NCBI RefSeq assembly: GCF_040954645.1
Contig: NC_092808.1
Coordinates: 15,243,883 to 15,307,882 of the forward strand
Source: Diabrotica undecimpunctata
Lineage: Eukaryota > Arthropoda > Insecta > Coleoptera > Chrysomelidae
Length of the DNA: 64,000 bases
Reading direction: 5' to 3'
The position numbers and the translations under genes are program-made. Every line of letters begins with the position of its first letter. The first letter of the stretch is position 1. The notes beneath the pieces were generated by a model that was not told the DNA's origin, made no database searches, and saw nothing but the letters and a program-made list of their open reading frames with translations. Shown in pieces: positions 21,651 to 34,313 of the stretch.

Positions 21651-22420
21651 TTAATGGTTACATTTGTAATCCGTTCTTCCCCTGTTGATCCATCGATGAT
21701 CCTGTAACATGACGCCTGTGTTGCGTCAACTTTCTTCCAGTTGGATTCCGAAATGGAGATCCAAACTGGGACAGCGCACAGCGTTACGGATCTAACGTAG
21801 GCCTGGTATGATTGGATCTTTTTGGCCTTCGTTAGTGGACTGGACCTAAAAATATAGGGAAGTATTAGTTTTTTAGCAGTCTTTGCTTTTACCTTGATCT
21901 GTTGTGTGTTTCTTGAAGTTGAGTTTCCTGTCGAGATGGACTCCTAGATACTTGACCGATTCTTCTGACTGGATCCTGTTTCATCCTTTTGTTATTTCTA
22001 CCACTGGTGGACTCATTTCATGGTTGAACATGATGAATTGTGTCTTTTGGGCGTTGATTTTGATCTTGTATAAAATTGGCGAGAGTATACTGCCCTGAGT
22101 AGTCCCTTCTTGTATTTCTTGGATTGTAGACGTCTTTTGGTCGGCTGAAACTTGAAATGTTCAATTAGATATGTATTACATATATTAACTAAATAATGAG
22201 GCAATCTAGCTCTATCTATCTTGTAGATTAGTGCCTTCTTTCAGACCGTGTCATATGCCTTCTCGATGTCCAGGACGGGCATTCCTGTTTTCTTTCTCCT
22301 GTCGAATCTTATCTTCGTGTCGCTGATGACTCTTGCTAGTTGGAGTTCGCAGTTTTTTCCTCTTCTTAATCCGAACTGGTCCTCCTGAATGACTCCTCTA
22401 CTCTCCGATCGGAAGGTACG
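21650..22420 (-). pseudogene. Jockey-type LINE RT relic
   Basis: On the minus strand, across several frames, Jockey RT motifs appear in order: EDQFGLRRGKNCELQL, LDIEKAYDTV, ARLPHYLVNICNTYL, a GSILSP-like trace at about 22090, then KINAQKTQFIMF, SVKYLGVHLDRKLNF. The catalytic ADD box seems to be deleted. At least four frame changes are present. The segment is truncated at both ends. The plus-strand ORFs are shadows. Confidence 0.7.
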
Positions 22421-22976
22421 CTGCTTTTATGCATTTCTTGGTTGCATGTGCGCAGCGATCTTCCGTCGAAGGGCCAATATAATTGCAGTTAATAAGAACC
22501 CTCATAATTGGCCAGCCAGAGAGACAATTTTTGCTGTGATTGGTGCACTCTGGAGAAAATATCAGCAACGAAGTCATAATGTGTGCTGTATAAAAAATTT
22601 CGTAAAAATCATAAAATTCTAATTTACATGAGTTTGTTAAGATCGTCTTGTAACTTAATGTGAGGTTAAAATATGTCCACGAAATAATTTTAGTATTTAC
22701 TATGACATAAATATTTTAACTAGGTATAAAAAGATTTGTTTGCACAGTATAATTTGATAATCGCGGAAAAAAACAAGTTTTGATGTAAAAAAAGGTTAAG
22801 AACATTCAATTGCGGTATTAATACATCGATAAATAAAAAAATCCATTTTTGGCGATAAATATTTGTTTTTACTTGTCTGTCTCAATACTTAGGTATCTAC
22901 TCATAATATGCTGAATTAAATTCAAGCCAACGTTTGTGAATTTAAAATCAATTTCTCAATACCGCTATTAAGTGGC

Positions 22977-23167
22977 CGACCCTGTCCCCTCTCGATCTAA
23001 TAAATCCAGACAGTGGCAAATGAGGGGAAAATTACCACAGCTTAATTCATACAATGAGCGTATGCACACGCCACTGTGTTTACAATATAATTTATACGAT
23101 CTGGTAGCTACAGGCTAACAATAGAGACCTAATAACTGGCTTTATGTATTCAATACAGACAGGGTCG
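22977..23167. repeat. Possible MITE with 10 bp inverted ends
   Basis: CGACCCTGTC at 22977-22986 is the exact reverse complement of GACAGGGTCG at 23158-23167. The 191 bp segment has no ORF. I found no clear target duplication, so this may be chance or a very small DNA transposon derivative. Confidence 0.3.
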
Positions 23168-23384
23168 CCCTTCGATGAAAAGCTAGGGATGAGACTTGAT
23201 TCATATGTATTTTATAATTAAATTTTGATGTGATTGTTCGGCCGGAAACTCCCGACTAAACTTCTAAACTCCTGCCGCTTTGGCTCTCTTTTAATTGTTC
23301 CCATATCTGCTGCAATTCAAAGTTATTTTATTAAAAAATTTTTTGTAAGTATAACAAAAAAATATACAATTTTGAGATACGATG

Positions 23385-25837
23385 TTAACCTTTCCGTGGT
23401 CGTGCGGGGTATTTTAGGTACCCCAGATGCGGTTTTGTTTTTATAACTTTTCAAAATATTTTTATTTTTCTTTATCCCTCCAGGTAATCTTAGAAAATAT
23501 ATTACCAAATCATTTTTTTGTAAAAATTATTAAATATAATTTCAATTTTATAGTAAAATTGAAATTAATTCCTTGGGGTACCTCCGTTACCCCGCACGGC
23601 CTGCTGCGTATTGAAATCATACGCGTATATTCCTGTCGTCGGCCAGCCAAATATGATGTAAACGAAATGAAATGAAATGTAAACAATATTCTATTTTTAG
23701 ATTACTGTTAGACTAAAATAATCAGGTTTAGATTACTTTAGTCGATCTTAGTAGTAATTTCTTTGCTTTGCGATACGTATTTGTGTATTTCGGAGAAAAT
23801 GGCGCGACGTAAATATTATACTGAAGAGGAATTACGTAAAATTTTAGAAGAGAGTGACAATGATGAATACGAGATCAGTGATAGTGAATCAGAAAGTACC
23901 GACAATGTCGAAGAACAACAAACAGTTCTAGATGAAATTACAGTCTCTGAAAACGAAAGGGAAAAGTCTACTTTTGAGCCAATTGCGCAAATACTAAAAT
24001 CGAAATCAGGATATGAATGGAAAACGCAACCCCCTGCACCTACAAGGCGCAAGGCTCATAATATATTAAATTGTCGAGAAGGTTTACAAAATAATAGGTG
24101 AGTATACATTTTGAAAATAAACAAATGTTTTGATTAATTCGCAATTCGTTTTAGCATGGCTCTAACTTCAATAAAAGAAGCATTCCAATGTTATCTAAAT
24201 GTCAATATGCTAGCTGACATATGCACCCACACAAATCGACATGGAGAAGTATATTCTGAAAAATTTAATGAAACTCATCCTGATGATCAAATGCGTTGGA
24301 AGAATGTTACAATTACTGAATTATACGCTTTCATTGCAGTGCTTATAGCAAGTGGGAGGAATCACGGAAGAAAACTCCACTTGTCGGAAATGTGGGCCGA
24401 AAATGAACTATTCAAACAACCATTCTTTACTGCTGTAATGTCTAGAAATATATTCAAAATGATATATAGACACTTGCGATTTGATGACCCCTCAACAAGA
24501 GCAAATAGAATAATAGAAACAAAAGATAAACTACAAGCAATTCGCAATACATACGATCAATTTGTAAAAAATTGCGTTGATAATTATTCACCTGGTGAAA
24601 ATATCACAGTCGATGAGAGATTAGCTACATTCAGAGGAAAATGTCCTTTTAGAGTTTATATAAAAAGTAAACCTGGTCGATATGGAATAAAAATTTGGGT
24701 TTGTTCGGACTCTGATACTGCTTATATTTTGAACAGTCAGATATACACTGGAATGATAGAAAATCAACGAGAAATAAATCAGGGTTTTAGGGTAGTTCTA
24801 GACATGGTTAAACCCTATTTTGGATCAGGGCGTGGAGTTACCACAGACAATTTTTTTACCTCTGTTCCCCTAGCCGAAGAACTGCTAAGACGTCAACTTA
24901 CAATTACGGGAATTCTAAGGGCCAACAAAAAAGAGATTCCTGCTGAATTTGCTCCAAATTCTGCGCGCGAAGAACGTTCCTCTATTTTTGGATTTTCTAA
25001 TGATCTCACATTAGTATCCTATGTACTTACAAAAAAGAAAGCTGTCATTTTGTTATCGACACAGTTTCACAGCGACGAAAAATCCTCTGATGAAAAAGAA
25101 AAACGTAAGCCTGAAATTATTTTACACTACAATAAAACCAAAGCGTCAGTTGACACCGGAGATAAAATGACTAGAGAATATACATGTGTTCGTTCAACTA
25201 GGAGATGGCCATTTAGGATTTTTATGGAAATTATTGATATGGCTGCACTCAATGCCTATATTATATTTACTAAAAAGTTTCCCGATTGGAAGAGTAATGG
25301 CCGAAGTAGGCGAAGAATTTTTTTACAAAACTTGGCAGAAGAACTTTCACTCCCAAACGTTCTACACCGGAAACAGAATAATAAAAATTTTCACAAAACT
25401 GTAAAACGTGCAATAGATTTATTTCTCTCTAATAGCAATGCCACTGTGTCAGAAACCCCTGCCAGAGACATTCAACAATATACAAATCGAAGATACAGCT
25501 TTTGTGCCAGAACACGGGACAGAAAGACTAAAATATCATGTAGTACATGCAGAAAACCCATATGCAACATACATCGAGAAGAAACTAAAACATTTTTTTG
25601 CCCTGACTGTTAAAATGATAAATAAGATCATATTATTGTAATTACAGGTAAAATAAAAAAATGTACATCTTTTTAATAATAAAAAAAAATTATTTCAGTG
25701 ACCAGCGCTTTATTATATAACTTTCCAAACAATAATGTATAATTTAAATGAATTATTAAAGTATTTTAGTGGGGTACCATAGTTACCCCGCACGGCCTGC
25801 AACGTAAGTTTTTATAGCACGGTTCCGGAAAGGTTAA
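23385..25837 (+). mobile_element. Complete piggyBac-family transposon with TTAA target duplication
   Basis: TTAA lies at 23385-23388 and 25834-25837. The element between (23389-25833, 2445 bp) begins CCTTTCCG and ends CGGAAAGG. Sub-terminal blocks carry inverted GGGGTA/TACCCC and CCCCGCACGGCCTGC motifs on both sides (for example 23571-23605 and about 25771-25800). One intron-containing transposase gene spans the interior. The outer limits, coding frame and splice sites all look intact. Flanking DNA is AT-rich and shows no other element at the borders. This is one of three DNA-transposon copies in the window that look coding-competent. Confidence 0.92.
23799..25613 (+). CDS. piggyBac transposase, two exons, intact
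   Basis: Exon 1 is 23799-24097 and exon 2 is 24155-25613. The 57 bp intron begins GTGAGT and ends TTTTAG, and the split codon is restored in frame (Ser). The product is about 585 residues, normal for the family. The start ATG at 23799 gives MARRKYYTEEELRK, followed by an acidic Ser/Glu-rich N-terminus typical of piggyBac. Catalytic Asp residues are visible in ENITVDERLATFRG (first), GVTTDNFFTSVPLAEELL (second) and IIDMAALNAYIIF (the third aspartate region). The C-terminus has a Cys-rich domain (SFCARTRDRKTKISCSTCRKPIC, ending FFCPDC) that in piggyBac binds DNA ends and aids nuclear import. There are no stops or frameshifts. The enzyme would excise the element at TTAA without leaving a footprint. 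A TTG-initiated extension from 23763 is less likely. Confidence 0.92.
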
Positions 25838-26372
25838 TGATTTGGTTTGGATAGTAATGTATTTAAGGTATTGAAGATGTGTTACATATTGTTTTTACTC
25901 AAAGCTTCTTCTACTGGTTAAGGTTTTTCCATTTTTTTTCCATACACCATCACATCTGTCTTCTTCGTATATTAACCTTATTACGAGTGACAATTATGGT
26001 ACCATCTTTTCTGGGTTAAATCTGTACTATATGTGCATGTGGAGATTTCTGTAATGCTGGGTAAGTCAATTTAAAGGTTAATTATAATCAAATGTTTTTA
26101 ATTTCACGAGCTTGAGCATTGAAAATTTTATATTGCTGATTCATTTTTAAATTAAATGAACAATTATACAAAATTCAAAATCACTACTATTAAAAATTAC
26201 TAAAAATTGAGATTTTACACAAAATTTGTCAACGCATTGAATCGCTTTTACAGTGAAACTGTCCACATATACAGCTAACTGAGCTCTATGTGTGGTAATT
26301 TGCTAGCGCGCACAGTGTGTTCATGTCTATTCGTATTCTGGTTTACCTGTATTCGGTCTTATGACTGGACAT
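25838..26372. other. Non-coding stretch
   Basis: No gene or repeat was recognised. Confidence 0.35.
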
Positions 26373-27563
26373 GTTTTTACTTATATCATGAATGTGTTGC
26401 TTGTGTGAGTCCATTTCAAAAGGTAAAAGAAATAATAAATTAGACTTACTCACAATCAATTTAATTTAACTATCCAGACGACCGGTTTCGCTTTCTACAA
26501 TATGCAAAGCATCTTCAGGTCTCGATACAAAGTTAAATAAATGATGCCGGTACTCTATTAATTGATGGTTGAAAGAACATGGTTCAAACTATCCTGTATT
26601 GTTGAATGGAGAACTTAAGTCTACTATTGTAATTGTTTGATAGTAAACGGGGAACTTCTTAAGGAGACAGATTTTATCCAATGAAGTAGAGATAGGTGTA
26701 ATGTGATTGTTTGTTAGATGAAAGTAATGTTCCATACCATTGAGTTATTTAAAAGTTATTTATATTTATTCTAGAGATATATTTATGAAATGTGTGTTAT
26801 TTATTGAGATTTTATTTTATGGAGGTGACAGTTGTAAGACAATGAATGAGATTAGATGTACAAATTGTGTGGGTGTGCAATTCTTTCAACTTGTAATTAA
26901 TAAAACTCATTGTCTCCAAATAAGAGATGTAGTGCATTCAAGTCCTTCCCCCCTTTTTTAAATGTAATGTTTGTTTTCGTCCCCCGTTTAAGTGTTTTCT
27001 GCGTGTCTTAAATTGTCCTTAATTTTTAACTTTAAATACTTGACTTTGCAATCATTTGCCATATACGAGTATTTCAATAGAACTTTATCAAAGAAATTTG
27101 ATAATTACAAGTTGAAAGAATTGCACACCCACACAATTTGTACATCTACTCTCATTCATTGTCTTACAACTGTCACCTTCATAAAATAAAATCTCAATAA
27201 ATAACACACATTTCATAAATATATCTCTAGAATAAATATAGAACATTACTCTCATCAAACAAACAATTACATTACACCTATCTCTTCATTGGATAAAATC
27301 TGTCTTCTCAAGAACTTCCCCGTTTACTGTCAAACAATTACAATAGCAGACTTGAGTTCTCCAATCAAAAATACAGGATAGTTTGAACCATGTTCTTTCA
27401 ACCATCAATTAATAGAGTACCGGCATCATTTATTTAACTTTGTATCGAGACCTGAAGATGCTTTGCATATTGTAGAAAGCGAAACCGGTCGTCTGGATAG
27501 TTAAATTAAATTGATTGCGAGTAAGTCTAATTTATTATTTCTTTTACCCGTTTTTACTTATAT
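26373..27563. mobile_element. Penelope-like inverted terminal repeat remnant
   Basis: A long imperfect palindrome: arm 26422-26899 pairs with 27102-27548 (about 450 bp) around a 200 bp spacer with no ORF. The arms differ mainly by one indel of about 25-30 bp near 26745. GTTTTTACTTATAT at 26373-26386 and again at 27550-27563 may be a 14 bp target duplication. The outer arms carry the GCATCTTCAGGT and ACCGGTTTCGC pair, which I associate with the terminal repeats of Penelope-like retroelements in arthropods. The layout matches the coding Penelope-like copy at 60688-62027 with its body removed. The ORFs reported inside are spurious. Confidence 0.6.
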
Positions 27564-28340
27564 TTATATGCTTTTGTCATTACTAATTTCACTTAGATAA
27601 TATAAAATCAGTATTTTTCAATATAAAATATTTTATAAAAAATATCTTTTGTAACGTCATCATCAATTTTCTTTGAAAAAATGCTTTAAAATAATTTATA
27701 TGTCGGTAGAAACGTACATTTTTGTAAAATATAACAAATAAAGTGGATAAATATTTCTTTTACCTGTAAATAAATGTGTATAGTAAACCGTTGTGAAGAT
27801 TAGTGTAGAAAATATAGATAGAGATTATTCCATTATTTGTGTAACATATATATCTATACTAGAATTGAATTGCCTCTTTCATTTTTTTGAAGGAAATAAA
27901 ACTGTATACGAGAAATAAATGTTATTAAATATATGATTGGGTTTTTAATTAAAACAATTTTACCTTAGCCTCCTGCGTTAATAAGAATGTGAGTTCTGGA
28001 CTAACTAAACATTTTTTCGGGTTATGGAGAAGACAGAAGAAGTAATTGGGAAGCTAAATGGGACACCACAAAGTACAAAAAGATAGAGATAGCCTGAAAA
28101 GGCAAAATTTCCCTGAAAATTATACTAAAAACCTATAGTTTAGTGTAGAAGTATAGAAGTATAGAAGTAATCTATAAATATTATTTCTATACTTCTCACA
28201 ATCTAAAATAGATTCCTTGAGATATAAAAAGGATGATCTTCGACATATGGCTTGCATAACAGTTTATCTAATACTTTTTGTAGTTGCAGGATTTAACTAA
28301 AATGAAGTAAATTAAAAAAGATATTAAAGTATTAATTATG
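27564..28340. other. Non-coding stretch
   Basis: AT-rich sequence with no supported gene. A short region at 28020-28130 is less AT-rich and may be an old LINE scrap. Confidence 0.35.
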
Positions 28341-28532
28341 CTCAAGGTATTCCATTTTAGCACATGCCAATACCCAAATTTTAAAGTCTCTTTTTATTGG
28401 TTTCATTGGCATGTAGTATTTTAGTGATGTACGCCCTTTGAAAGCACACATGCTTTCGTCAATAGATAAGTGTCTATATAGCTTAAAAGCATTTTGAAAG
28501 GTTTCTGAAAGATGGTTTATGAGTGGTCTAAG

Positions 28533-29097
<565 letters not shown>

Positions 29098-29939
29098 AAT
29101 TTTTTAATTTTCGGTTGGGGCATGTCTTCATTATTGTTTAGATATAAAAATCACAAGACTTTCAGGAACCTATTTAATGTAAATACTTTAGACACACGTT
29201 CAACATGGAATTTTTCATTGCTGGACCAGTATGACCTTATCGTTGGAAGGCTGTGAAATCTCATGACATAAGTATTTTCAAGAAAGCGTCGAGTTCTTTT
29301 ATATCCATAAAAATTTACGAATTCTTTTGGGTAGCTTAAAGAAAACTCTGAAGAAGTCTATCGGCTTACTTCAATTAATATCAACATTGACGCTTGAAAA
29401 CTCAGTATTATAATTCTAAAAGGAGATTGGGGACGTTTTTTCTTGGACCACACAAAAGATTGGATTTAAATGAGCCGGAGCTCTTTCTCTTCTTTATCGG
29501 CAGAAGTTAAGAAATTTGTTGCTTGAGATAATGTTAACGGTTGTTTATCCTCGTCTTCTTCATCAGAAAAAAAAATATTTTTAGGGAATAACCTAGTCAA
29601 CTTGTTGTGTTTGAAACCAAATTCATCATCTGGATCAAAGTCAGGATCTTGATCCGAATCATTAAAATATTCGTTTCCGCTAAAATTATTTGTCTTTCTT
29701 GTAAGTGTACATTTGCACACCCTTTTCAAGTACTGTACTGAAGTACTGGAACATGTCGGCTGGCTATCGATACTAGTACTCGAGGATTGTGACGGAGTTC
29801 TGGAAATTGAGCTTGTCTCAGGGAAAATGTAGTCCGCATTCTCATCGCCCTCAAATTCGGAAATACAATACTCTTCATCACTTAGATGGTCTGCTATATA
29901 CAGGAGTTCAGCTTCTGTAAGCGGTCGGTTTTGGGACAT

Positions 29940-30372
29940 CTAAAAACCGTAAATAAGGTACTTAAAAAATTGTAATGACAAATAGGCATAATAAATAATT
30001 TAAAGTATTGTAGAACCTGGTCTAGCAAAGAAATACTAAAGTTTGTTTTAATGTATCCGTAAAAATTTTAGTATTGTGCGTAAACTACGATCGATTTTTT
30101 TGGTTTAGTATATGAAAAAATATCCTTTTATTTGGTACAATCGTCAAAATGATTAAAAATATTTTCCTAGTGCTAATGTCAAACAACAAGATTTTTATAG
30201 AAATTTGTTGCCACAATATTGTTCAATTACTGGCATAAGTTTCAAAACTAAGAAAAAAAATTGTTTGTACGCCAGGATAAATAAGAATAATAAAAATAAA
30301 GATTGGGGTTAGAATTCTTATAAAACATATTTATTCCTACAACAACTATTCCAGTGCTTTTAAAGAAATATC
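29940..30372. other. Non-coding stretch
   Basis: AT-rich, with no recognised feature. It may contain upstream sequence of the piggyBac relic. Confidence 0.35.
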
Positions 30373-33244
30373 TGCTTCTTCTTCTTTAAGTGCCATCTCC
30401 GCGACGAAGGTTGGCAATCATCATGGCTATTCTGACCTTCGAGGCAGCTGCTCTAAACAATTGCCTTGAGCTGCAACCAAACCACTCTCTCAGGTTCTTC
30501 AACCAGGAAACGCGTCTTCTTCCTACGTTTTTCCTACCCTCTACTTTTCCTTCAAGTATGAGTCTCAATATGTTGAATCCTACGCCTCTCATCACATGTC
30601 CGAGATATTGCAATTTCCTTTCTTTTATTGTATTTTCCATTTCCCTCTCTCTGCCTATTCTCCTTAATACTTCTGTATTCGTGACTTTATCTACCCATGG
30701 AATCCTTAACAATCATCTAAATCTCCACATTTCAAACGCGTTAAGTCAATTTATTGTATTCCGGTTTAATATCTATAATTCAGCTCCATAGCAGAGTAAG
30801 CTGTGTATATAGCATTTAATTAGCCTTATTTTGAGGGCCAATGTCAAAGTTGGCACGTGCTTTTTCAATTCTGACTCTTATTTCTGCAGTATAATCGTTA
30901 TTTTCTGTGATTATCGTTTCCAAGTCGGTATATCTTTTTACTTTCTCAATCTGCTGGCCGCCTACCGTAAATATTTCGTTTATATTGTTGTTCTTGCTAA
31001 TTTTAATGAATTTGGTTTTTTGACGTTAAGAGAGAGTCAGTATTCTCCACTATATCTTAATATTTTGTTCATTATTATTTCTAAGTCTTCCAAGTTGCCG
31101 GCTATTATAACTGTATCATCGGCATACCTAATGTTGTTAATTAAATTTCCGTTTACTTTTATGCCGAATGTCTCGTTTACCAAAGCTTCTTGTATGATTT
31201 CTTCAGAATAAGCATTAAACAATAACGGCGACAGTATGCAACTTTACCTGACCCATGTCCTTATCTCCACTTCTTTTGACACTTCTCTTCCAATTTTCGT
31301 ATTTGATCGTTGGCTGTAGTATAAATTTGATATCAATGTTACATACCTCACATCCAGATTCTTGTTTTTGAGTACTTCTATTATAAGCCGGTCATGTTTT
31401 ACCTTATCGAATGCCTTGAAAAGTGCCTCTCTTGTGCCCACTTCATTCCGAAACCCAAACTAGGAATCACTAATATCCATGTCCAGCTTAGCGTATATTC
31501 TATTATGGATAATTTTAGCAGGGTTATTAAGGTTTTTAAAGTATGTGACATTGATTCGATAATCACTACATTCTTTGGCATTTACTTTCTTTGGTACACA
31601 AATAAATGTTGATGTCCAGCATTTCACGTGGAATGATTTCTGTGGAATAGATTGTGTTCAGTTGTTGGACTAAAAGATCTATGTTTTTTTCATTGACCAG
31701 TTTTAGCAATTCACTTGCTATTTCATCTGGACCAGCAGCTTTATTATTTCTTATGGACTTAACTGCATGCATAACTTCTGACTTTGTTATTTCGGGTCCC
31801 TCCTCTTTACTCTGATTATCTTCATATATATTTTCCTGTCTCTGGTCATAGAATAATACCCCTATATATTCTTTCCATCTTCCTAATTTTTGTTCTGCCT
31901 TCACTAAAATGTTTCCTTGTTTGTCCAATAGTATGCTTGTGGTTTTTTGTTTTGCTACCCCAGCTAATTCTTTAACTTTTTTATGGAGATTGAAGTTATC
32001 ATATTTGTTTTGTAAATCTTCTATTTCTTGGCATTTTACATGTAAGTCTCTTTAGCTTCTCTTATTATTCTTCTTATTTGATTATGTAGCTGTTGATACT
32101 GAGTTATGTTGATATTCTTTTGCCTTCTTCTGTCCTCCATCATTTCCAAGATTTCTTCTGTCATCAAATCCCCTTTCTTGCATTTGGTTGTTGTGAGTTC
32201 TCTGCGACTTGGTTCGATAATTGCATTTTTAAAGAATTGCCACTGTTGCTCTACATCACCATCAATTGATTCCGGTGTGGATTCTAGATTTGCATGAACT
32301 TCTTTTGAGTTTGCATTTGTTTCAGTTTTTCTTTGACGTCTTCTGATTATAATTTTTGTATGTTTAGTTTATCACTTTTTTAGCTTTTTTGTATCTTTTT
32401 TAAGTAAAGTTGGAATTTTGCTACAAGAGGATTGTGGTCGCCACGTTTACACCTGGGTAAGCTTTCACCGATTGTATTGCGTTTCGGTATCTGTGTATTT
32501 TTTATCTTATCTTTTATCGACCTTGTCAGCTGGCGATTTCCAAGTATAAAGACGTCGTTTAGGCAGTTGGAAGAAATTATTCATTGCCGCAAGATTATGT
32601 TCTAGGCAGAAATCTATACGGCGTTCTCCTCTCTCATTTCAAACACCGAGTCCATATGGTCCTACAGTAGACTTACATTTTCCTTCTCCAACTTTGGCGT
32701 TAAAATCACCCATGACTACTGTTATATCTGTACATGTTGTATTTTGTAGGGTTTTTTGAAAGTCATCGTAAAATTTTTCAAATTCTTCCTCTGTTTTATC
32801 GGCGGTTTGCGCATAAATCTGAATAAGGTTTAATTTCCCATGTGTTGTCATCATTTGTATTAGCATAATTCTTTCCGACATTGGTATAAAGACTACAACT
32901 GATTTTGCAACTTTTTTGCTGACATTAATTGCTACTCCATACCGATGTTGGCTGTCGGTACTACTAGAGTAGAAAAGTCGACCATTGGTTGTACTTAGTT
33001 CGCCGGAGTCGAGCCATCTTGTGTCACTTATTCCCAATATGTCGATCTTAAGTCTCATCATTTTTTGTTGTATATTCCTTAGTTTACCAGGCACATACAT
33101 GCTTCTAACATTCCATGTCGCTATTTTAAAAGTTGAATTTTGTATTTTTAGTACGCAGGGATTTCTTTGGTTAACGACTTGAGGAGCCCTGTCATCTGCC
33201 AAATATCTGCTAGTTAAGAATAATGAAAAAAGTACACTTGGCAC
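30373..33244 (-). pseudogene. RTE/BovB-like LINE, nearly complete but frame-broken
   Basis: This is the only LINE here with both domains. On the minus strand the endonuclease (33244-32640) has FKIATWNVRSMYVPGKL, DILGISDTRW, HRYGVAINVSKK and VVMGDFNAKVGEG, which covers most of the fold. The RT follows in at least four frames: NNKAAGPDEIASELL (31928-31566), GMKWAQERHFSRH and FDKVKHDRLI (31581-31244), then FGIKVNGNLINNIRYADDTVIIAG with intact catalytic pair (31222-31037). The end (30712-30386) has MLRIPWVDKVTN, QYLGHVMR, GKVEGRKNVGRRR and SKVRIAMMIANLRRGDGT. The 3' tail lies near 30373-30388 (plus-strand TTCTTCTTC). I did not find a convincing target duplication. Several plus-strand ORFs are shadows. 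Confidence 0.87.
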
Positions 33245-34082
33245 TTACCTTTAATTATTGTCAAAGTATTTTATTCCAAATGACACGGGTGTAAAAACAA
33301 AAATAAAATTGAAAGATTTTTCATATAGACTATTGAGGAAAGGCAAGCTGGTAGCTTATCGTACCAGTTTTATAAAAAGCACGTGGTTTCTACCCCGCAT
33401 ACACGTTTTCGGTATTCATACCTACCAGCAAACATTCAGTGTATCGACTGTGCCTATAAGGATTATTTTCACCGCAACTCTGATGACAAAATAAGCCGTA
33501 ATAGCTTCTGGTATATATAGCTACCAGAGAGCGTTATAGAGTTCTAAAGTAGCAGATGAAATAATGAATAAATTTAAAGTAAAGCGTTCTATGAAAAGGA
33601 TCACATAACGATTTGGTAAACGATTTGAAATTGACACGAGGTGTCGCAGTTGGCATGATATAATAAATGGCCCTTTGTAAAGATAATGAAGGCAACTTCA
33701 CTTAGTAACAAGCATTTATTCCACACATACTTCAATATAAATTAACCTCGTATGTGATATGTGATTGACAATATGACCAACAAGATTAATTTAAACAAAT
33801 ATTTATTTAGTTTTTTTGCTTCTAGATTTAAGATCATTTTGAGGTCTTTAAAATAAATATAAATATAATTTTAAATAAAATCACGCGACTTCTGAACAGA
33901 GTATATATAACATTACATTTGCAAACGACATTTGTCATATCATAAGATGACAGACAGAAACTTGTCATTACTTATTTAGAAGTTTTATTGCATGATGTTA
34001 CAAACAAATTAATATTATTTTGATTTATAATACTTGCAACGATAAATTAATATCTTCAAACCTTAATTTATTAATCTTGTTT
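33245..34082. other. Non-coding stretch upstream of a small ORF
   Basis: No domain-bearing ORF. Short inverted GGTAGC/GCTACC-type and CTGGTA/TACCAG motifs occur around 33349-33535. Sequence near 33899-33910 (GAGTATATATAA) could act as a TATA-like element for the following ORF, but this is only a resemblance. Confidence 0.3.
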
Positions 34083-34313
34083 ATGGCTGAAAATCGTGGT
34101 AGAGTATTTTTAAGGGCAGTAGCTCCAACTGTTAACGAGTATCCTACAATTACACCTTACGAAGAGGAGTATGATATTTACGAATCAATAGAGGACAAAA
34201 ACGAAGAAGCTAGGCAAAAAGTATTAATCGTGCTGATAGTGATTCATGGAATAATCGTTCTGGCGATGATAATAACTATTATTGCACCATTATTAAAAAA
34301 TAGAACTTGTTAG
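34083..34313 (+). CDS. Small putative single-pass membrane protein, hypothetical
   Basis: A 76-residue frame starting MAENRGRVFLRAVAP. The N-terminal half is acidic with Tyr and Glu (ITPYEEEYDIYESIED). A Lys/Arg step is followed by one hydrophobic segment of about 24 residues (VLIVLIVIHGIIVLAMIITI) and a short basic tail ending RTC. This is a plausible type II or tail-anchored membrane protein. I do not recognise the family. An AATAAA at about 34388 lies 75 bp after the stop. The same frame is open upstream to 34020 but without an earlier ATG. It could be a real small gene, a last exon, or chance. No homology search was possible. Confidence 0.35.
   Translation: MAENRGRVFLRAVAPTVNEYPTITPYEEEYDIYESIEDKNEEARQKVLIVLIVIHGIIVLAMIITIIAPLLKNRTC

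Noticed and set aside
20999..21690. Plus-strand ORFs at 21072 and 21356 in a less AT-rich stretch
   Set aside because: No recognisable domain, no conserved motif, and a Jockey relic lies on the other strand next to them.
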